Positions 1 to 13,284 of a stretch of DNA of 64,000 bases are shown here, one piece after another (the first letter of the stretch is position 1; each line of letters starts with the position of its first letter). The translations under genes and the position numbers were made by a program. The notes beneath the pieces were generated by a model that worked only from the letters and a program-made list of their open reading frames with translations, made no database searches and had not been told where the DNA came from. Origin of the DNA: Rhizobiales bacterium CCH3-A5 (GTDB taxonomy: Bacteria; Pseudomonadota; Alphaproteobacteria; Rhizobiales; Beijerinckiaceae); assembly GCA_001556025.1 (NCBI GenBank), contig LSIB01000144.1, positions 115,291-179,290 of the forward strand, in the 5' to 3' direction.

Positions 1-128
1 AAGATCGCGGTCTCAGCGGCCGAGCAGAGGGACGGGCGTCTTTCGACCGAGGCGGCCGGGTGAGCGGTTGCAAACGCCATCGCTAGCAGCGCGCCCACCG
101 AAGGGCCATATCGTCCACGCTGCCGCAT
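1..128 (-). CDS. Partial secreted protein, N-terminal fragment
   Basis: The first 42 or so codons of a leftward gene run off the window edge. The ATG is preceded by a strong ribosome binding site (AGGAGGG, about 7 bases upstream). The visible residues are a basic start (MRQRGRYG) followed by a hydrophobic stretch (GALLAMAFATA) and an Ala-Ala-Ser site, which looks like a Sec signal peptide cut near AHPAAS. Nothing after that is enough to name a family. The gene lies just downstream of the DUF3253 gene on the same strand and may be its operon partner. The signal peptide and ribosome binding site are seen directly; export is an inference. Confidence 0.55.
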   Translation of the reverse strand, partial: MRQRGRYGPSVGALLAMAFATAHPAASVERRPSLCSAAETAI

Positions 129-149
129 GCTGCTGCCCTCCTGGTCGGT

Positions 150-416
150 TCAGTCGCCCTTTGGCAGCCTCAGCCGATAGACCCCGCGGAAATCGTCCGG
201 ATCGACAGGGCGGCCCTTGCGGGTGATGACGATCCGGCCTTCCTTCATCAGCCTGACCGCGATCTTGCGTGCCGGCTGCATCAGCGGGCCCCAGCCGTCG
301 GGATGGTCGCCGCCGACGGCGCGCGCGGCCTCCGACGGGCAGATCGTCTTACCCGGGCCGCGCGCGGCGGTCAGCGACAGCATCGCGGCTTCGAGTGCCT
401 CGAGATCGGTGCTCAT
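150..416 (-). CDS. DUF3253 domain protein
   Basis: This small cytoplasmic protein (88 aa) of unknown function matches the DUF3253 family along its whole length. Recognisable blocks are GKTICPSEAAR near residue 22, the W-x-x-LM region near residue 42, a basic helix (ARKIAVRLMKEGRI) and the C-terminal block KGRPVDPDDFRGVYRLRL. The fold is probably a winged helix, judging from the helix and basic-strand pattern, but no DNA target is known. Its start codon overlaps the stop of the upstream DUF599 gene by four bases (ATGA), so the two are almost certainly co-transcribed and translationally coupled. Confidence 0.8.
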   Translation of the reverse strand: MSTDLEALEAAMLSLTAARGPGKTICPSEAARAVGGDHPDGWGPLMQPARKIAVRLMKEGRIVITRKGRPVDPDDFRGVYRLRLPKGD

Positions 417-1105
417 GGGGCGCCTGGATGACGGAAGACGCGGGCGGCGTCGGAAGCGAACTGCCGCCGATACATGGCCACCAGCACGGCGATGGTGAAG
501 GCGAGGAAGGTCGCCGGCCCAAGGAACCAGCCCATATAGGCGAGGGCGAAGAAGAAGGCGCGCTGACCACGGTTGAAATGCCGGCCGGCCGCGATGTTCA
601 TCTCGGCCATTTCGTGGATGGCGCGGGCGGCGTCCTGCGGATCATGCTCCTTGGCCGGCGGCATCGCGCCGATCAGGATGACGCAGTAATTGAACAGGCG
701 GTAGCTCCACGCGAATTTGAAGAACGCGTAGCCGAAGATCACGGCGAGCCCGATCACCTTCATCTCCCAGCCGGCGCGCGTCGTCACCGTGCCGAAGGGC
801 AGATCCTCAAACAGCGCCACGACCCGGTCTGTCGATTGCAGCAGCGTCAGTGCGCCGCCGATGGCGATCAGCGAGGTCGAGGCGAAGAAGGCGGTGCCGT
901 TCTGGAGGCCGTTCATCACCTGCGTGTCGACGATGCGGTTGTCGCGCGCCATCGCCTCGCGCACCCAGCGGGCGCGGCGCAGGTTCATCTTCATGTTCAG
1001 GCTGCGGGCCGCATGCGGACCCATCTCGACCGCATAGTGATAACCGAGCCAGGCCACCACGAAGACGGCGAACGCGATCACGTCGAGCGAGGAAAATCCG
1101 ATCAT
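413..1105 (-). CDS. DUF599 family integral membrane protein
   Basis: This 230-aa inner-membrane protein of unknown function resembles DUF599 proteins of Proteobacteria. It begins with a membrane segment (residues 7-28). A charged block follows with the family-like string RARWVREAMARDNRIVDTQ and MNGLQNGTAFFASTSLIAIGG, where the second membrane span begins. Two or more further spans lie near residues 115-145 and 195-220. The conserved Asn/Gln and Arg residues between spans are typical of the family. It is the first gene of a two- or three-gene leftward operon with the DUF3253 gene, and it is divergent from the rhodanese gene at 1220, so the shared 114-bp gap must hold both promoters. Confidence 0.8.
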   Translation of the reverse strand: MIGFSSLDVIAFAVFVVAWLGYHYAVEMGPHAARSLNMKMNLRRARWVREAMARDNRIVDTQVMNGLQNGTAFFASTSLIAIGGALTLLQSTDRVVALFEDLPFGTVTTRAGWEMKVIGLAVIFGYAFFKFAWSYRLFNYCVILIGAMPPAKEHDPQDAARAIHEMAEMNIAAGRHFNRGQRAFFFALAYMGWFLGPATFLAFTIAVLVAMYRRQFASDAARVFRHPGAP

Positions 1106-1219
1106 TCACGTCCCTTGTCGCCCGATGCCACGCGTGGCGGGACGCATCCGATGATGCGGAACAGCTTGCGGGAATGCCGCTGAAGCGGCAAGTGTCACCT
1201 CGCAACGGAGACGAGGCGC

Positions 1220-1636
1220 ATGCCGCAGACCATCACGAAAGGCTACAAGGCGCTGCTCGCAGAGGCCGAGGCAAAGGTCGAGACGCTCTCGATCGAAGGG
1301 GCGCAGGCACTCTATGGTCGCGACGATGTCGTCTTCGTCGATCTGCGCGACCCGCGCGAGTTGGAGCGGGAAGGGCGCATGCCCGGCGCGTTCCATTGCC
1401 CACGCGGCATGCTGGAGTTCTGGATCGACCCCGAGAGCCCTTACGCCAAGCCGGTCTTCGCCCAAGACAAGCGCTTCGTCTTCTTCTGCGCCGGCGGCTG
1501 GCGCTCGGCGCTTGCGGCTCAGGCCGCGCAGGAGATGGGGCTCACCCCTGTCGCGCATGTCGCGGGCGGTTTTGGCGCGTGGAAGAAGGCCGGCGCGCCG
1601 TTCGAGGCGGCGGAGCCGAAAGAGCCGAAGGTCTAG
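1220..1636 (+). CDS. Rhodanese-like domain protein
   Basis: A single-domain rhodanese (138 aa), probably a cytoplasmic sulfurtransferase or persulfide carrier. The N-terminal helix is followed by the VVFVDLRDPRELEREG motif, the usual CH2A-like region around residue 38. The active-site loop is C-A-G-G-W-R-S with the catalytic cysteine at residue 90, so the enzyme should be active rather than a dead homologue. No signal peptide is seen. The start is supported by a GGAGACGAGG ribosome binding site. The physiological sulfur donor and acceptor cannot be read from the sequence. A small membrane-protein ORF follows 8 bases after its stop. Confidence 0.88.
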   Translation: MPQTITKGYKALLAEAEAKVETLSIEGAQALYGRDDVVFVDLRDPRELEREGRMPGAFHCPRGMLEFWIDPESPYAKPVFAQDKRFVFFCAGGWRSALAAQAAQEMGLTPVAHVAGGFGAWKKAGAPFEAAEPKEPKV

Positions 1637-1644
1637 GCGCGCTC

Positions 1645-1821
1645 TTGTCCCATATCCTGATCGTTCTGGCCGTCATCGGCTTCCTGTTTCGCAAGCCGCT
1701 GGGGCGGATCTTCGCGAAACAGTTTCCCGACCGCGCCAAGCGCCATCGCGTCGTCGGCACGATCATCCTGGCGTTCGCGCTGGTGATCGCGGTGAGATTG
1801 GCGGCGCTGTTGTGGAAGTGA
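1645..1821 (+). CDS. Small two-span membrane protein (58 aa)
   Basis: A short reading frame starts at TTG eight bases after the rhodanese stop. It encodes about 58 residues: a hydrophobic segment (HILIVLAVIGFLF), a basic cytosolic loop rich in Arg and Lys (GRIFAKQFPDRAKRHR), and a second hydrophobic segment (VGTIILAFALVIAVRLAALLW). The topology resembles many uncharacterised alphaproteobacterial small membrane proteins. Support comes from the close spacing, the two clean membrane segments and the stop before the next intergenic region. Against it are the TTG start and the weak ribosome binding site (GAAGG). Function unknown. Confidence 0.5.
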   Translation: MSHILIVLAVIGFLFRKPLGRIFAKQFPDRAKRHRVVGTIILAFALVIAVRLAALLWK

Positions 1822-1897
1822 GGCGGGTTTTTCCTTCCCCAGGGAGAGAAGGTAACACCTAGCGTATCCCGCAATCGCCCCATGCGCAAAACACAAC

Positions 1898-1926
1898 TTG
1901 CGCGGTTCGCATCTGCTCGTTTATCG
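1898..1926 (+). promoter_or_regulatory. Possible sigma-70-like promoter upstream of the leader ORF
   Basis: TTGCGC at 1898-1903 and TTATCG at 1921-1926 are separated by 17 bases. Both boxes are imperfect, but the spacing and position, about 40 bp before the leader ORF, fit a promoter for the leader plus the ABC exporter. It rests only on this match. Confidence 0.25.
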
Positions 1927-1963
1927 TGCAGTCGTGGCTCCAACTTATGAGAGGGAGGGCTGA

Positions 1964-2011
1964 ATGGAATTCATCATCAAGTTCAGCTCCCCGCGAGTGT
2001 CCCGCCGCTAG
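1964..2011 (+). CDS. Candidate leader peptide upstream of ABC exporter
   Basis: A 15-codon ORF encodes MEFIIKFSSPRVSRR and ends in TAG. It has the best ribosome binding site of the neighbourhood (GAGGGAGGG, about 5 bases before ATG) in an otherwise gene-free 324-bp gap (1822-2145). It ends 134 bp before the exporter ATG at 2146. The peptide finishes with two arginines directly before the stop, and GC-rich potential hairpins plus a T-run (2051-2055) follow. These are the traits of an attenuation or stalling leader that could control the downstream transporter, but no specific family is recognised and translation is unproven. Confidence 0.4.
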   Translation: MEFIIKFSSPRVSRR

Positions 2012-2145
2012 GCCGGACTCGCCCGTGGCCCGCCTGAGCGGTCCCTGAGCCTTTTTCCATCGCGTCGTCATTTTTGCTGGAGCCCGGCGCGTTTTGCCGA
2101 CTCTGCGTTTCTCGGAGCCGGCCCTTGGCGGGGCTGGATGATCCC

Positions 2146-3957
<1,812 letters not shown>

Positions 3958-3965
3958 CGCCGCCG

Positions 3966-4106
3966 TGCTTCCTCTTCCCTTGCGGGAGATGGTTAGGGTA
4001 AGGGGTCGGGCCGCGCTGTCCGCAAGACGGATTGCGCAGCGCGACCCCTCATCCGTCTCGGCTTCGCCGAGCCACCTTCTCCCGCTAGGGGAGAAGGAAG
4101 CGCGCC
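3966..4106. repeat. Intergenic palindromic element, CTCTCCC family copy 1
   Basis: An inverted-repeat element fills the gap between the ABC exporter and the convergent GGCT gene. The outer arms are small hairpins themselves (CCTTCTCCCGCTAGGGGAGA on the right). The inner arms pair AGGGGTCG with CGACCCCT and CGCGCTG with CAGCGCG. Similar elements occur at 4653, 59036 and 63880. It lies between convergent genes and could also act as a bidirectional terminator. Confidence 0.7.
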
Positions 4107-4622
4107 TCACTTCGGCGCGAGTGCTCTCGGCCGCACGCCCTTCACCGGCCCCGGCGGCAGTGGCTCGTCGCTGGCAGCCAGCCCCTTCAGATCCAGATTG
4201 GGCTTGCTCAGAAACCGAGTCACATTGGCAATGTAAGCCTCGGGCAGCGACCAATGTTTCGCCGCTGCGACCACCGTCTCCATATAGCCGGGCTTGGGCC
4301 TGCCGACCGAGCCGGAGCGCCCGACATAGACCAGCGCCCGCTTCGCCCCGCCGGGAACGATCACCGGCTGGCTGATCTTGACGTAGAGGCCGCTGGCGAT
4401 GTCCTCGAATTTGTCGAGCGTGCGGACGTCCCCGAGCGAACAATCCCAGAGCACGCCATGGACCTCATCGCGCGGATTGCGGATGACGGAGGCGTAGCCG
4501 TCGGTCGTCACGATGAAGCGATGGCGCGGCAGGCGTGCGGGGCCGAGCGGCTTCGAATTCGGGCAGCGATCGGCCATCCCGATCGGGTCCATGTTGAGGC
4601 CGTAGGCAAAGTAGAGGGGCAT
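4107..4622 (-). CDS. Gamma-glutamylcyclotransferase-like (AIG2/GGCT fold) protein
   Basis: A 171-aa protein of the gamma-glutamylcyclotransferase/AIG2 superfamily, which forms 5-oxoproline from gamma-glutamyl peptides or amines. It opens with the substrate-binding loop in the form YFAYGLNMD (the family usually has YGSN, so Ser is replaced by Leu here). The block HGVLWDCSL follows, then LDKFEDIASGLYVK, whose Glu is the expected catalytic acid. The start ATG at 4622 places the YG loop at the N terminus as in relatives; a longer reading frame upstream runs into a repeat. Substrate unknown. It is flanked on both sides by palindromic elements. Confidence 0.78.
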   Translation of the reverse strand: MPLYFAYGLNMDPIGMADRCPNSKPLGPARLPRHRFIVTTDGYASVIRNPRDEVHGVLWDCSLGDVRTLDKFEDIASGLYVKISQPVIVPGGAKRALVYVGRSGSVGRPKPGYMETVVAAAKHWSLPEAYIANVTRFLSKPNLDLKGLAASDEPLPPGPVKGVRPRALAPK

Positions 4623-4652
4623 GGCGCGTCGCTTGGTTGGAAGGGCGCTAGA

Positions 4653-4797
4653 AGAACCCCTCTCCCGGATGGGAGAGGGGCAGGGGTCAGGGACCGCCGC
4701 TGCTTGGTGAAACGAGACGGCGCCGTCGCGCCTCGCGCCGAAAGGGCAGGCCCTCATCCGACCCTACGGGCCACCTTCTCCCATCCGGGAGAAGGAA
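4653..4797. repeat. Intergenic palindromic element, CTCTCCC family copy 2
   Basis: The left arm is a hairpin (CCCCTCTCCCGGATGGGAGA) followed by a GGCAGGGGTCAGGG segment. The right arm (CCACCTTCTCCCATCCGGGA) is also a small hairpin. It fills the gap between ivd and the GGCT gene, both leftward, so any transcript reading through from ivd would contain it as RNA structure. Confidence 0.65.
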
Positions 4798-4810
4798 ATA
4801 GGCGGCGGTG

Positions 4811-5983
4811 CTACTTCGTTTTCTCGAACAGTTCCCGCCCGATCAGCATGCGCCTGATCTCGCTCGTCCCGGCCCCAATCTCGTAGAGCTTGGCGTCGCG
4901 CAGCAGCCGCCCGGTCGGGTAGTCGTTGATGTAGCCGTTGCCGCCCAGCAACTGGATCGCGTCGAGTGCGATCTGCGTCGCCTTCTCGGCCGAGATCAGG
5001 ATCGCGCCGGCTGCGTCCTCGCGCGTTGTCTCGCCCCGGTCGCAGGCCTTGGCGACGGCGTACACATAGGCCTTGCAGGCGTTCATCATCACATACATGT
5101 CGGCGAGCTTGCCCTGAACGAGCTGGAACTGGCCGATCGACTGGCCGAACTGCTTGCGCTCGTGGACATAGGGCATGACCACGTCGAGCGCCGCCTGCAT
5201 GATGCCGAGAGGGCCGGCCGAGAGCACGACGCGTTCGTAATCGAGCCCCGACATCAGCACGTTGACGCCGCGCCCGACGCTGCCCAGCACGTTCTCCTCG
5301 GGCACCTCGCACTCCTCGAAGACGAGTTCGCAGGTGTCGGAGCCGCGCATGCCGAGCTTGTCGAGCTTCTGGTGGGTCGAGAATCCCTTTATGCCCTTCT
5401 CGATCAGGAAGGCCGAGATGCCGCGCGAGCCGGCCTCCGGATCGGTCTTGGCGTAGACGACCAGCGTCTCGGCGATCGGCCCGTTGGTGATCCACATCTT
5501 GTTGCCGGTCAGGACATAGCGGTCGCCCTTCTTCACGGCCTTCGTCTTCATCGAGACGACGTCCGAGCCCGCGCCGGGCTCCGACATGGCGAGCGCGCCG
5601 ACATGCTCGCCCGAGATCAGTTTCGGCAGGTACTTCGCCTTCTGCGCGGCGTTGCCGTTGCGGGCGATCTGGTTGATGCAGAGGTTAGAATGCGCGCCAT
5701 AGCTCAGGCCGACGGAGGCCGAGGCGCGGCTGACCTCCTCGATCGCGACGACATGCTCGAGATAACCGAGCCCGGAACCACCATCCTCCTCCTTGACGGT
5801 GATGCCGTGCAGGCCGAGCGCGCCCATTTGCGGCCAGAGATCGCGCGGGAACTGGTTGTCCCTGTCGATCGCCTCGGCGCGCGGCGCGATCTTCTCCTGC
5901 GCGAAGGCGTGGACCGTGTCGCGGATGGCGTCGGCGGTCTCGCCGAGGTCGAAATTGAACGGGCGCGGCGCGTTGGCGAGCAT
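4811..5983 (-). CDS. ivd: Isovaleryl-CoA dehydrogenase
   Basis: A flavoprotein acyl-CoA dehydrogenase (390 aa) that oxidises isovaleryl-CoA to 3-methylcrotonyl-CoA in leucine breakdown, passing electrons to ETF. The family blocks are all present: the N-terminal helical domain, [14 protein letters not shown], the FAD/substrate motif [19 protein letters not shown], and the C-terminal [13 protein letters not shown] and [16 protein letters not shown]. The catalytic base sits in GLDYERVVL (Glu250), the position used by isovaleryl-CoA rather than short-chain dehydrogenases. The start has a GGGAGG ribosome binding site. The next enzyme of the pathway, methylcrotonyl-CoA carboxylase, is encoded at 31073 and 42953. 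Confidence 0.92.
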   Translation of the reverse strand: MLANAPRPFNFDLGETADAIRDTVHAFAQEKIAPRAEAIDRDNQFPRDLWPQMGALGLHGITVKEEDGGSGLGYLEHVVAIEEVSRASASVGLSYGAHSNLCINQIARNGNAAQKAKYLPKLISGEHVGALAMSEPGAGSDVVSMKTKAVKKGDRYVLTGNKMWITNGPIAETLVVYAKTDPEAGSRGISAFLIEKGIKGFSTHQKLDKLGMRGSDTCELVFEECEVPEENVLGSVGRGVNVLMSGLDYERVVLSAGPLGIMQAALDVVMPYVHERKQFGQSIGQFQLVQGKLADMYVMMNACKAYVYAVAKACDRGETTREDAAGAILISAEKATQIALDAIQLLGGNGYINDYPTGRLLRDAKLYEIGAGTSEIRRMLIGRELFEKTK

Positions 5984-6085
5984 GGTTTGACCTCCCGGAT
6001 AGTCAGGCTGGAGCCGTCGCTCCTTGGCTGGGGTTATAGCGTGTGGTCCGGCTTTGTCAGCGCGGGCTTCCGCAAGCCGGGTTTG

Positions 6086-6718
6086 CTAGGCCGCCCTGAT
6101 CGCCGCCCTCACCCCGTCGATGACGAACTGCACGGCCAGCGCCGCCAGGATGACGCCGAGCAGGCGCGTGAGCACGACATTGCCGGTCACGCCGAGCAGA
6201 CGCGCCATCGGCGTCGCCAGCAGAAAGACCACGAGGCAGGACAGGATCACCAGCGCGCTGATGGCTGCGAGCGAGGTGAGTAGCACGAGGTCGCCTTCGG
6301 CCCGCCCCGCCAGCAGCATCATCGCCGTCAGCGCGCCCGGCCCCGCCATCAGCGGGATGGCGAGCGGGAAGGCGGCGACGTTGCGGATGTGGTCCTGCGT
6401 GATCGCGGTCTCGGCAGTCTGCGCCTTGCGCTCGTTGCGGCGTTCGAACACCATCTCGAAGGCGATCCAGAACAGCAGCAGCCCGCCGGCGATGCGGAAG
6501 GCCGGCAGCGAGACGCCGAGCGCCTTCAGGACCACGTCCCCGGCGACGGCGAAGAAGGCCATGATGCCGAAGGCGATGATGCAGGCCCGGATCGCGACCT
6601 GCCGGCGCTCGCCCGTCGTCATCCCGCGCGTCAGCGACAGGAAGATCGGCGCGAGCCCCGGCGGATCGAGCGTGACCAGCAGGGTGACGAGGGCGGAGGT
6701 GAGGAAATCGAGGGTCAT
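6086..6718 (-). CDS. MarC family membrane protein
   Basis: A six-span inner-membrane protein (210 aa) of the MarC/UPF0056 family. Typical family features are the first span with DPPGLAPIFLSLT, the block RACIIAFGIMAFFA, FRIAGGLLLFWIAFEM, and the second-half repeat FPLAIPLMAGPGALTAMMLL. The family has no established transport substrate; the old link to multiple antibiotic resistance in E. coli is not supported for MarC itself. It lies downstream of the gyrA promoter region on the opposite strand and is divergent from gyrA. Confidence 0.88.
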   Translation of the reverse strand: MTLDFLTSALVTLLVTLDPPGLAPIFLSLTRGMTTGERRQVAIRACIIAFGIMAFFAVAGDVVLKALGVSLPAFRIAGGLLLFWIAFEMVFERRNERKAQTAETAITQDHIRNVAAFPLAIPLMAGPGALTAMMLLAGRAEGDLVLLTSLAAISALVILSCLVVFLLATPMARLLGVTGNVVLTRLLGVILAALAVQFVIDGVRAAIRAA

Positions 6719-6930
6719 GGCGGCGAGTTAGGCACGCCGTGTCGCGCCCGTCACCCGGCAATTGCGGCGGGATTGCTGCGGCGGTTCCGGAATCGATTCA
6801 GAAAACAGGTCTAAGATATTGATTTAGATCAGTAAAAATTCATGTTGAGATTGGCCTGTTTCGCTGGCTTCCTCACACGGAATCGGATAGCCAGAAGCCT
6901 GAAAAACAACAGAAATCGGGACCTTTCCCC

Positions 6931-9714
<2,784 letters not shown>

Positions 9715-9730
9715 AGCCGCCGGCCGCCTG

Positions 9731-11491
9731 TCAGCGCAAAAGCTGGATCGGGAAGGTCAGCGCGCCAGGGTTTCGCCGGGCGCTGTCGACATCGAGTTCA
9801 AACGTCGGCGCGTCGAGCGGGCCACGCAGCACGAAAGGCACTCTCGGCGAACCGCCGGGGGGCGAGAGCAGGGCGGCGAAATCGAGCCAGCGACCGGGCA
9901 GCGAGGCCTGTCCCGAGAGCGCAACGCGGAAGGCGGTCCCAGCCATCTGCGAATCGAACAGCGTCGCGATGCCGCCCGCGACATTGGCCTGCAGCACCGC
10001 GCTCTCGAACGCCGTCTTGCCCTGCCGCCAGTCGCGCAAGGCGAGCGCGGGGTTGCGCTCGATCCGGCGCAGCAGATCGGCAAAGGCGACGCCGCCGATC
10101 TCGCCCTGCCGCAGCACGAGCCCGGCCTTGCCGTTGAAAGAAGCCAGCATGTCCTCCCAACTGCCGCCGACGCCCTCCAGCGCCAGTTGGAGATTGCCGG
10201 CGCCGCTCAGCCGGCCGAAATCGGGCATGTCGGATGCGGCCTGGCCGAGATTGATCCGCTCGAGCCCGGCCTGAAGCCTGAGATCGACGCCACTAGCGCC
10301 AAGCACGGCGAGCACGCGCCCCTTGGCCGCGCCGCCATAGAGGCTGGCGCGCAGCAGCGAAGCCTCGAACCGCCCCTTGCGGACGAGAAGCTGCGTCGCG
10401 AGGTCGGTCAGTCGTGCGCCGTGGAAGCGCGCCGCATCCACCGAAACCCGCAGGTCGATGTCGTGGCTGGTCCAGGCCTCGAAATCGAGCGGCGTCGTAT
10501 CGCGCTGGCCGAAGGCCGAGGGCGTCAGGCCGAGCCGCCCGGCGGCACGGCCGACATCGAGGCTCGCGCCGGCAAGCGTGCCAGACAGCGCCCAGCGCGG
10601 GCCGAGATCGGCGAGCTTGATCGCGCCGTCGAGCCGTTCGCCGTCCAGGCTGGCCACAACCTGGCTCAGCGAAGCCTCGCGCGGCTTCAGGAGTGCCTCA
10701 GCGGACAGGCTCAGCGCGCCGATCGCGCCCGCGAGCCGTGGCGTCTCGCCGAACCATTCGAGCAGGGCTGGCAGGCTACGTGTCGTCAGAGTCAACTGGC
10801 CGTTGACCACCGACTCGGTCAATCCGGAGCGAAGCCCGTCGAAGCGCAGCGAAAGCAGGGGCGACGTCGCGCTCAGGCTCAGCCGCGCCCGGTCGCCGGC
10901 CATCGGCCATTGCAGAGCGATCTCGGTGCGCACGCCGCGCCAGTTGAGCGATCCGTCGATGACGAGGGGATCCTGCGCCGTGCGGTCGCCGGCGACGAGA
11001 TTGACGTCGCGCAGGATGGTGCGGATCGCGCCTTGCGCCCGGACGAAGACAGAGCCCGAACTGATGACGATTTTGCTCTGGCTGAGCAGGGGCTCGAGCA
11101 GGGAGAGCGGGCCCGAGAACCAGTCCCCGAGCGTATCGCCTTCGCCGCCGGCGGCGATGTCGATCTGCGGGGTGACGAGATCGATCCGGTCGAAGGCGAT
11201 TTCGCCTGAGACCAGAGACAGCAGACGCAGCCGCGCTCGCAGCCGCAGCGCCTTGCCGGCGAGAGGGCCTTCTTTCTGGTTGAAGGCGACGTTGGAGAGG
11301 CTGATCCGGGGCAGCGGGAGCAGTGCGATCTCGGCCTTGTCGAGCCCGGTCACGACCAGGCCGGTGCGGCGCTCGATCGCCGCGATAACCTGTGTCTCGA
11401 CCCGGCCGACGGCGACGCCCCAGGACTGCAATCCAAGCAGCGCCAGCGCGATGGCGAGACATCCGGCAAGGATTTTGAAGCGTCGTGTCAT
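9731..11491 (-). CDS. AsmA family protein
   Basis: A large envelope protein (586 aa) of the AsmA-like superfamily, anchored by one N-terminal membrane span (residues 7-27) with the rest in the periplasm. Such proteins are long beta-groove structures linked to lipid transport to, and assembly of, the outer membrane. The N-terminal AsmA block (LLPLPRISLSNVAF) and the C-terminal AsmA_2-like block (SGAGNLQLALEGVGGS, FNGKAGLVLRQGEIGG, FVLRGPLDAPTFELD) are visible. It converges on gyrA with only 16 bp between stops. The exact AsmA subgroup (AsmA, TamB, YhdP) is not resolved; the length suggests AsmA proper. Confidence 0.8.
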   Translation of the reverse strand: MTRRFKILAGCLAIALALLGLQSWGVAVGRVETQVIAAIERRTGLVVTGLDKAEIALLPLPRISLSNVAFNQKEGPLAGKALRLRARLRLLSLVSGEIAFDRIDLVTPQIDIAAGGEGDTLGDWFSGPLSLLEPLLSQSKIVISSGSVFVRAQGAIRTILRDVNLVAGDRTAQDPLVIDGSLNWRGVRTEIALQWPMAGDRARLSLSATSPLLSLRFDGLRSGLTESVVNGQLTLTTRSLPALLEWFGETPRLAGAIGALSLSAEALLKPREASLSQVVASLDGERLDGAIKLADLGPRWALSGTLAGASLDVGRAAGRLGLTPSAFGQRDTTPLDFEAWTSHDIDLRVSVDAARFHGARLTDLATQLLVRKGRFEASLLRASLYGGAAKGRVLAVLGASGVDLRLQAGLERINLGQAASDMPDFGRLSGAGNLQLALEGVGGSWEDMLASFNGKAGLVLRQGEIGGVAFADLLRRIERNPALALRDWRQGKTAFESAVLQANVAGGIATLFDSQMAGTAFRVALSGQASLPGRWLDFAALLSPPGGSPRVPFVLRGPLDAPTFELDVDSARRNPGALTFPIQLLR

Positions 11492-11607
11492 GAGCCCGGG
11501 AGAACGGCGAATCCGGCGTCGCGCCAGCTTCGGAAAGGCGATGTCCGGTGTATGCCGATGCCGGAGGATTGTCGAGTTACGCGAGGTTTCCGCTCAGACG
11601 GTCGCCG

Positions 11608-13284
11608 TCAAGGCTTCGCCCCGGCGCGCGCGAGGATGACTGCCGGATAAAGCCCGGCCAGCACGATCAGCAGCCCGGCCAGCGCGCCGTCCTCGAAGGA
11701 GCCGCGCGAGGCATGCCCGTAGACGATCGTGGCCAGCGTCTCGACATTGAGCGGCCGCAACAGCAGCGTGGCCGGCAGTTCCTTCATGCAGTCGACGAAG
11801 ACGAGCAGGGCCGCGGCCGCGATCGCAGGCCGCGCCAGCGGCCAGTGCAGGCGGCGCAGCACTTCGGTTGAACCTGCGCCGAGGGCGCGCGCCGCATCGT
11901 CGACGCGCGGCGAAATCCGCGACAGGCCGCTTTCGATGCCGCCGATCGCGATCGAGAGGAAACGCACGACATAGGCGATCACCAGCGCCGCGCCCGAGCC
12001 GATCAGCAGCAGGCCGGGATTGAGCCCGAACCACGCGATCATCGCATTGGCGAAGGCATTGTCGAAGGCTGCCAGCGGGCCGAGCAGGCCCAGCGCCAGC
12101 ACGGCGCCGGGCAGGGCATAGCCGAGGCAGGCCGCACGCACGGCGGCCGGCAGCCAGGGCTCGCGGCCCTGCCGCGCGCCCGCCGCGATGGCCAGACCCA
12201 GCGCCACTACGATGGCCGCCGCAAGCCCCGAGAGCAGCATGGTATGGCCAAGATGGATCAGCAGCGCCCCATCGATCCGGCTCAGCAGGCCGCGACGGAT
12301 GACCTCTGCGGCCAGGAAGCCGATCGGCAGGATCGCGCCCAGCAGCACGGGCAGTGTACAGGCCAGAACAGCCAGCGCGGCCCGCCGACCGCCGAGCCGT
12401 GTGCGGCCGACCGCGCGCGGCTGGCGCACCGACAGGGCGAATCGCCGCTGACCGCGCAGCCTGGACTCGATCAGGATCAGCACGACGACAAAAAGCATCA
12501 TGATGCAGGCGATCTGGGCTGCGCCAGCCAGTGAACCGCGGTTTAGCCAGGTCGTATAGATCGAAAGCGTCAGAGTCCGTACGCCGAGATGCTCGCTGGC
12601 GCCGATGTCGTTGAGCGCCTCCAGCAGCGCCAGCGTCAGGCCGGCCGCCAGCGCCGGCCGCGCCAGCGGCAGGCCGATGCGCCAGAAGAGCTGCCGAGGC
12701 GTCGCGCCCAGCGTCCGTCCGGACTCGACGATGCTGGCGCTCTGCAGCCCGAACAGCGCCCGGACGCTGAGATAGACATAAGGGTAGAGCACGATCGCCA
12801 TCACGAAGATCGCGCCCGCGAGATTGCGCGGATCGGGAAACCAGTAGTCCCGCAGGCTGCGCCAGCCCGTCAGCGCCCGCAGAGCGGTCTGCAGGGGACC
12901 CTGGAAGCCGAGGAAATCGACGTAGATATAGGCCGTGATGTAGGTCGGCATCGCCAGCGGCAGCACGAGCGCCCATTCGAAGGCGCGGCGGCCGGGGAAC
13001 TCGTACTGCGTCACCAGCCAGGCCGTACCGACGCCGATGACAGCGCAGGCAAGACCGACGCCCGCGAGCAAGGCGACCGTGCCGCCCAGCGCCTGCGGAA
13101 TGACGTTGGCGGCCAGATGCGGCCAGATCGACGCAGCCCGCCAGGACAGCGCCGTCGCGGCCAGGGCCAGCAGCGGCAGAGCGACGAGGCAGGCCCCCAG
13201 CAGCACCGCCCAGACGAAACGGCTCGACGGCCGCCACTGGCGTGGCGACCGTCGCGGATGAGAGGCAGGAAGGCTCAGGCTCAA
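11608..13284 (-). CDS. fbpB: Iron(III) ABC transporter permease
   Basis: A fused permease (558 aa) with two homologous halves, about 12 membrane spans, as in FbpB/SfuB/HitB iron(III) importers. Each half carries a coupling motif of the EAA loop type: ESGRTLGATPRQLFWRIGLP in the first half, and DDAARALGAGSTEVLRRLHWP in the second. The start is read as TTG at 13284, whose TTGA overlaps the stop of fbpA, indicating translational coupling. A longer frame runs upstream but lies wholly inside fbpA and is a shadow. There is no ATPase gene in the operon; an FbpC-type ATPase lies at 54333. Confidence 0.88.
   Translation of the reverse strand: MSLSLPASHPRRSPRQWRPSSRFVWAVLLGACLVALPLLALAATALSWRAASIWPHLAANVIPQALGGTVALLAGVGLACAVIGVGTAWLVTQYEFPGRRAFEWALVLPLAMPTYITAYIYVDFLGFQGPLQTALRALTGWRSLRDYWFPDPRNLAGAIFVMAIVLYPYVYLSVRALFGLQSASIVESGRTLGATPRQLFWRIGLPLARPALAAGLTLALLEALNDIGASEHLGVRTLTLSIYTTWLNRGSLAGAAQIACIMMLFVVVLILIESRLRGQRRFALSVRQPRAVGRTRLGGRRAALAVLACTLPVLLGAILPIGFLAAEVIRRGLLSRIDGALLIHLGHTMLLSGLAAAIVVALGLAIAAGARQGREPWLPAAVRAACLGYALPGAVLALGLLGPLAAFDNAFANAMIAWFGLNPGLLLIGSGAALVIAYVVRFLSIAIGGIESGLSRISPRVDDAARALGAGSTEVLRRLHWPLARPAIAAAALLVFVDCMKELPATLLLRPLNVETLATIVYGHASRGSFEDGALAGLLIVLAGLYPAVILARAGAKP

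Noticed and set aside
4653..4797. CRISPR array
   Set aside because: The repeats are palindromic and spaced irregularly in separate gaps, with no direct repeat-spacer pattern and no cas genes.
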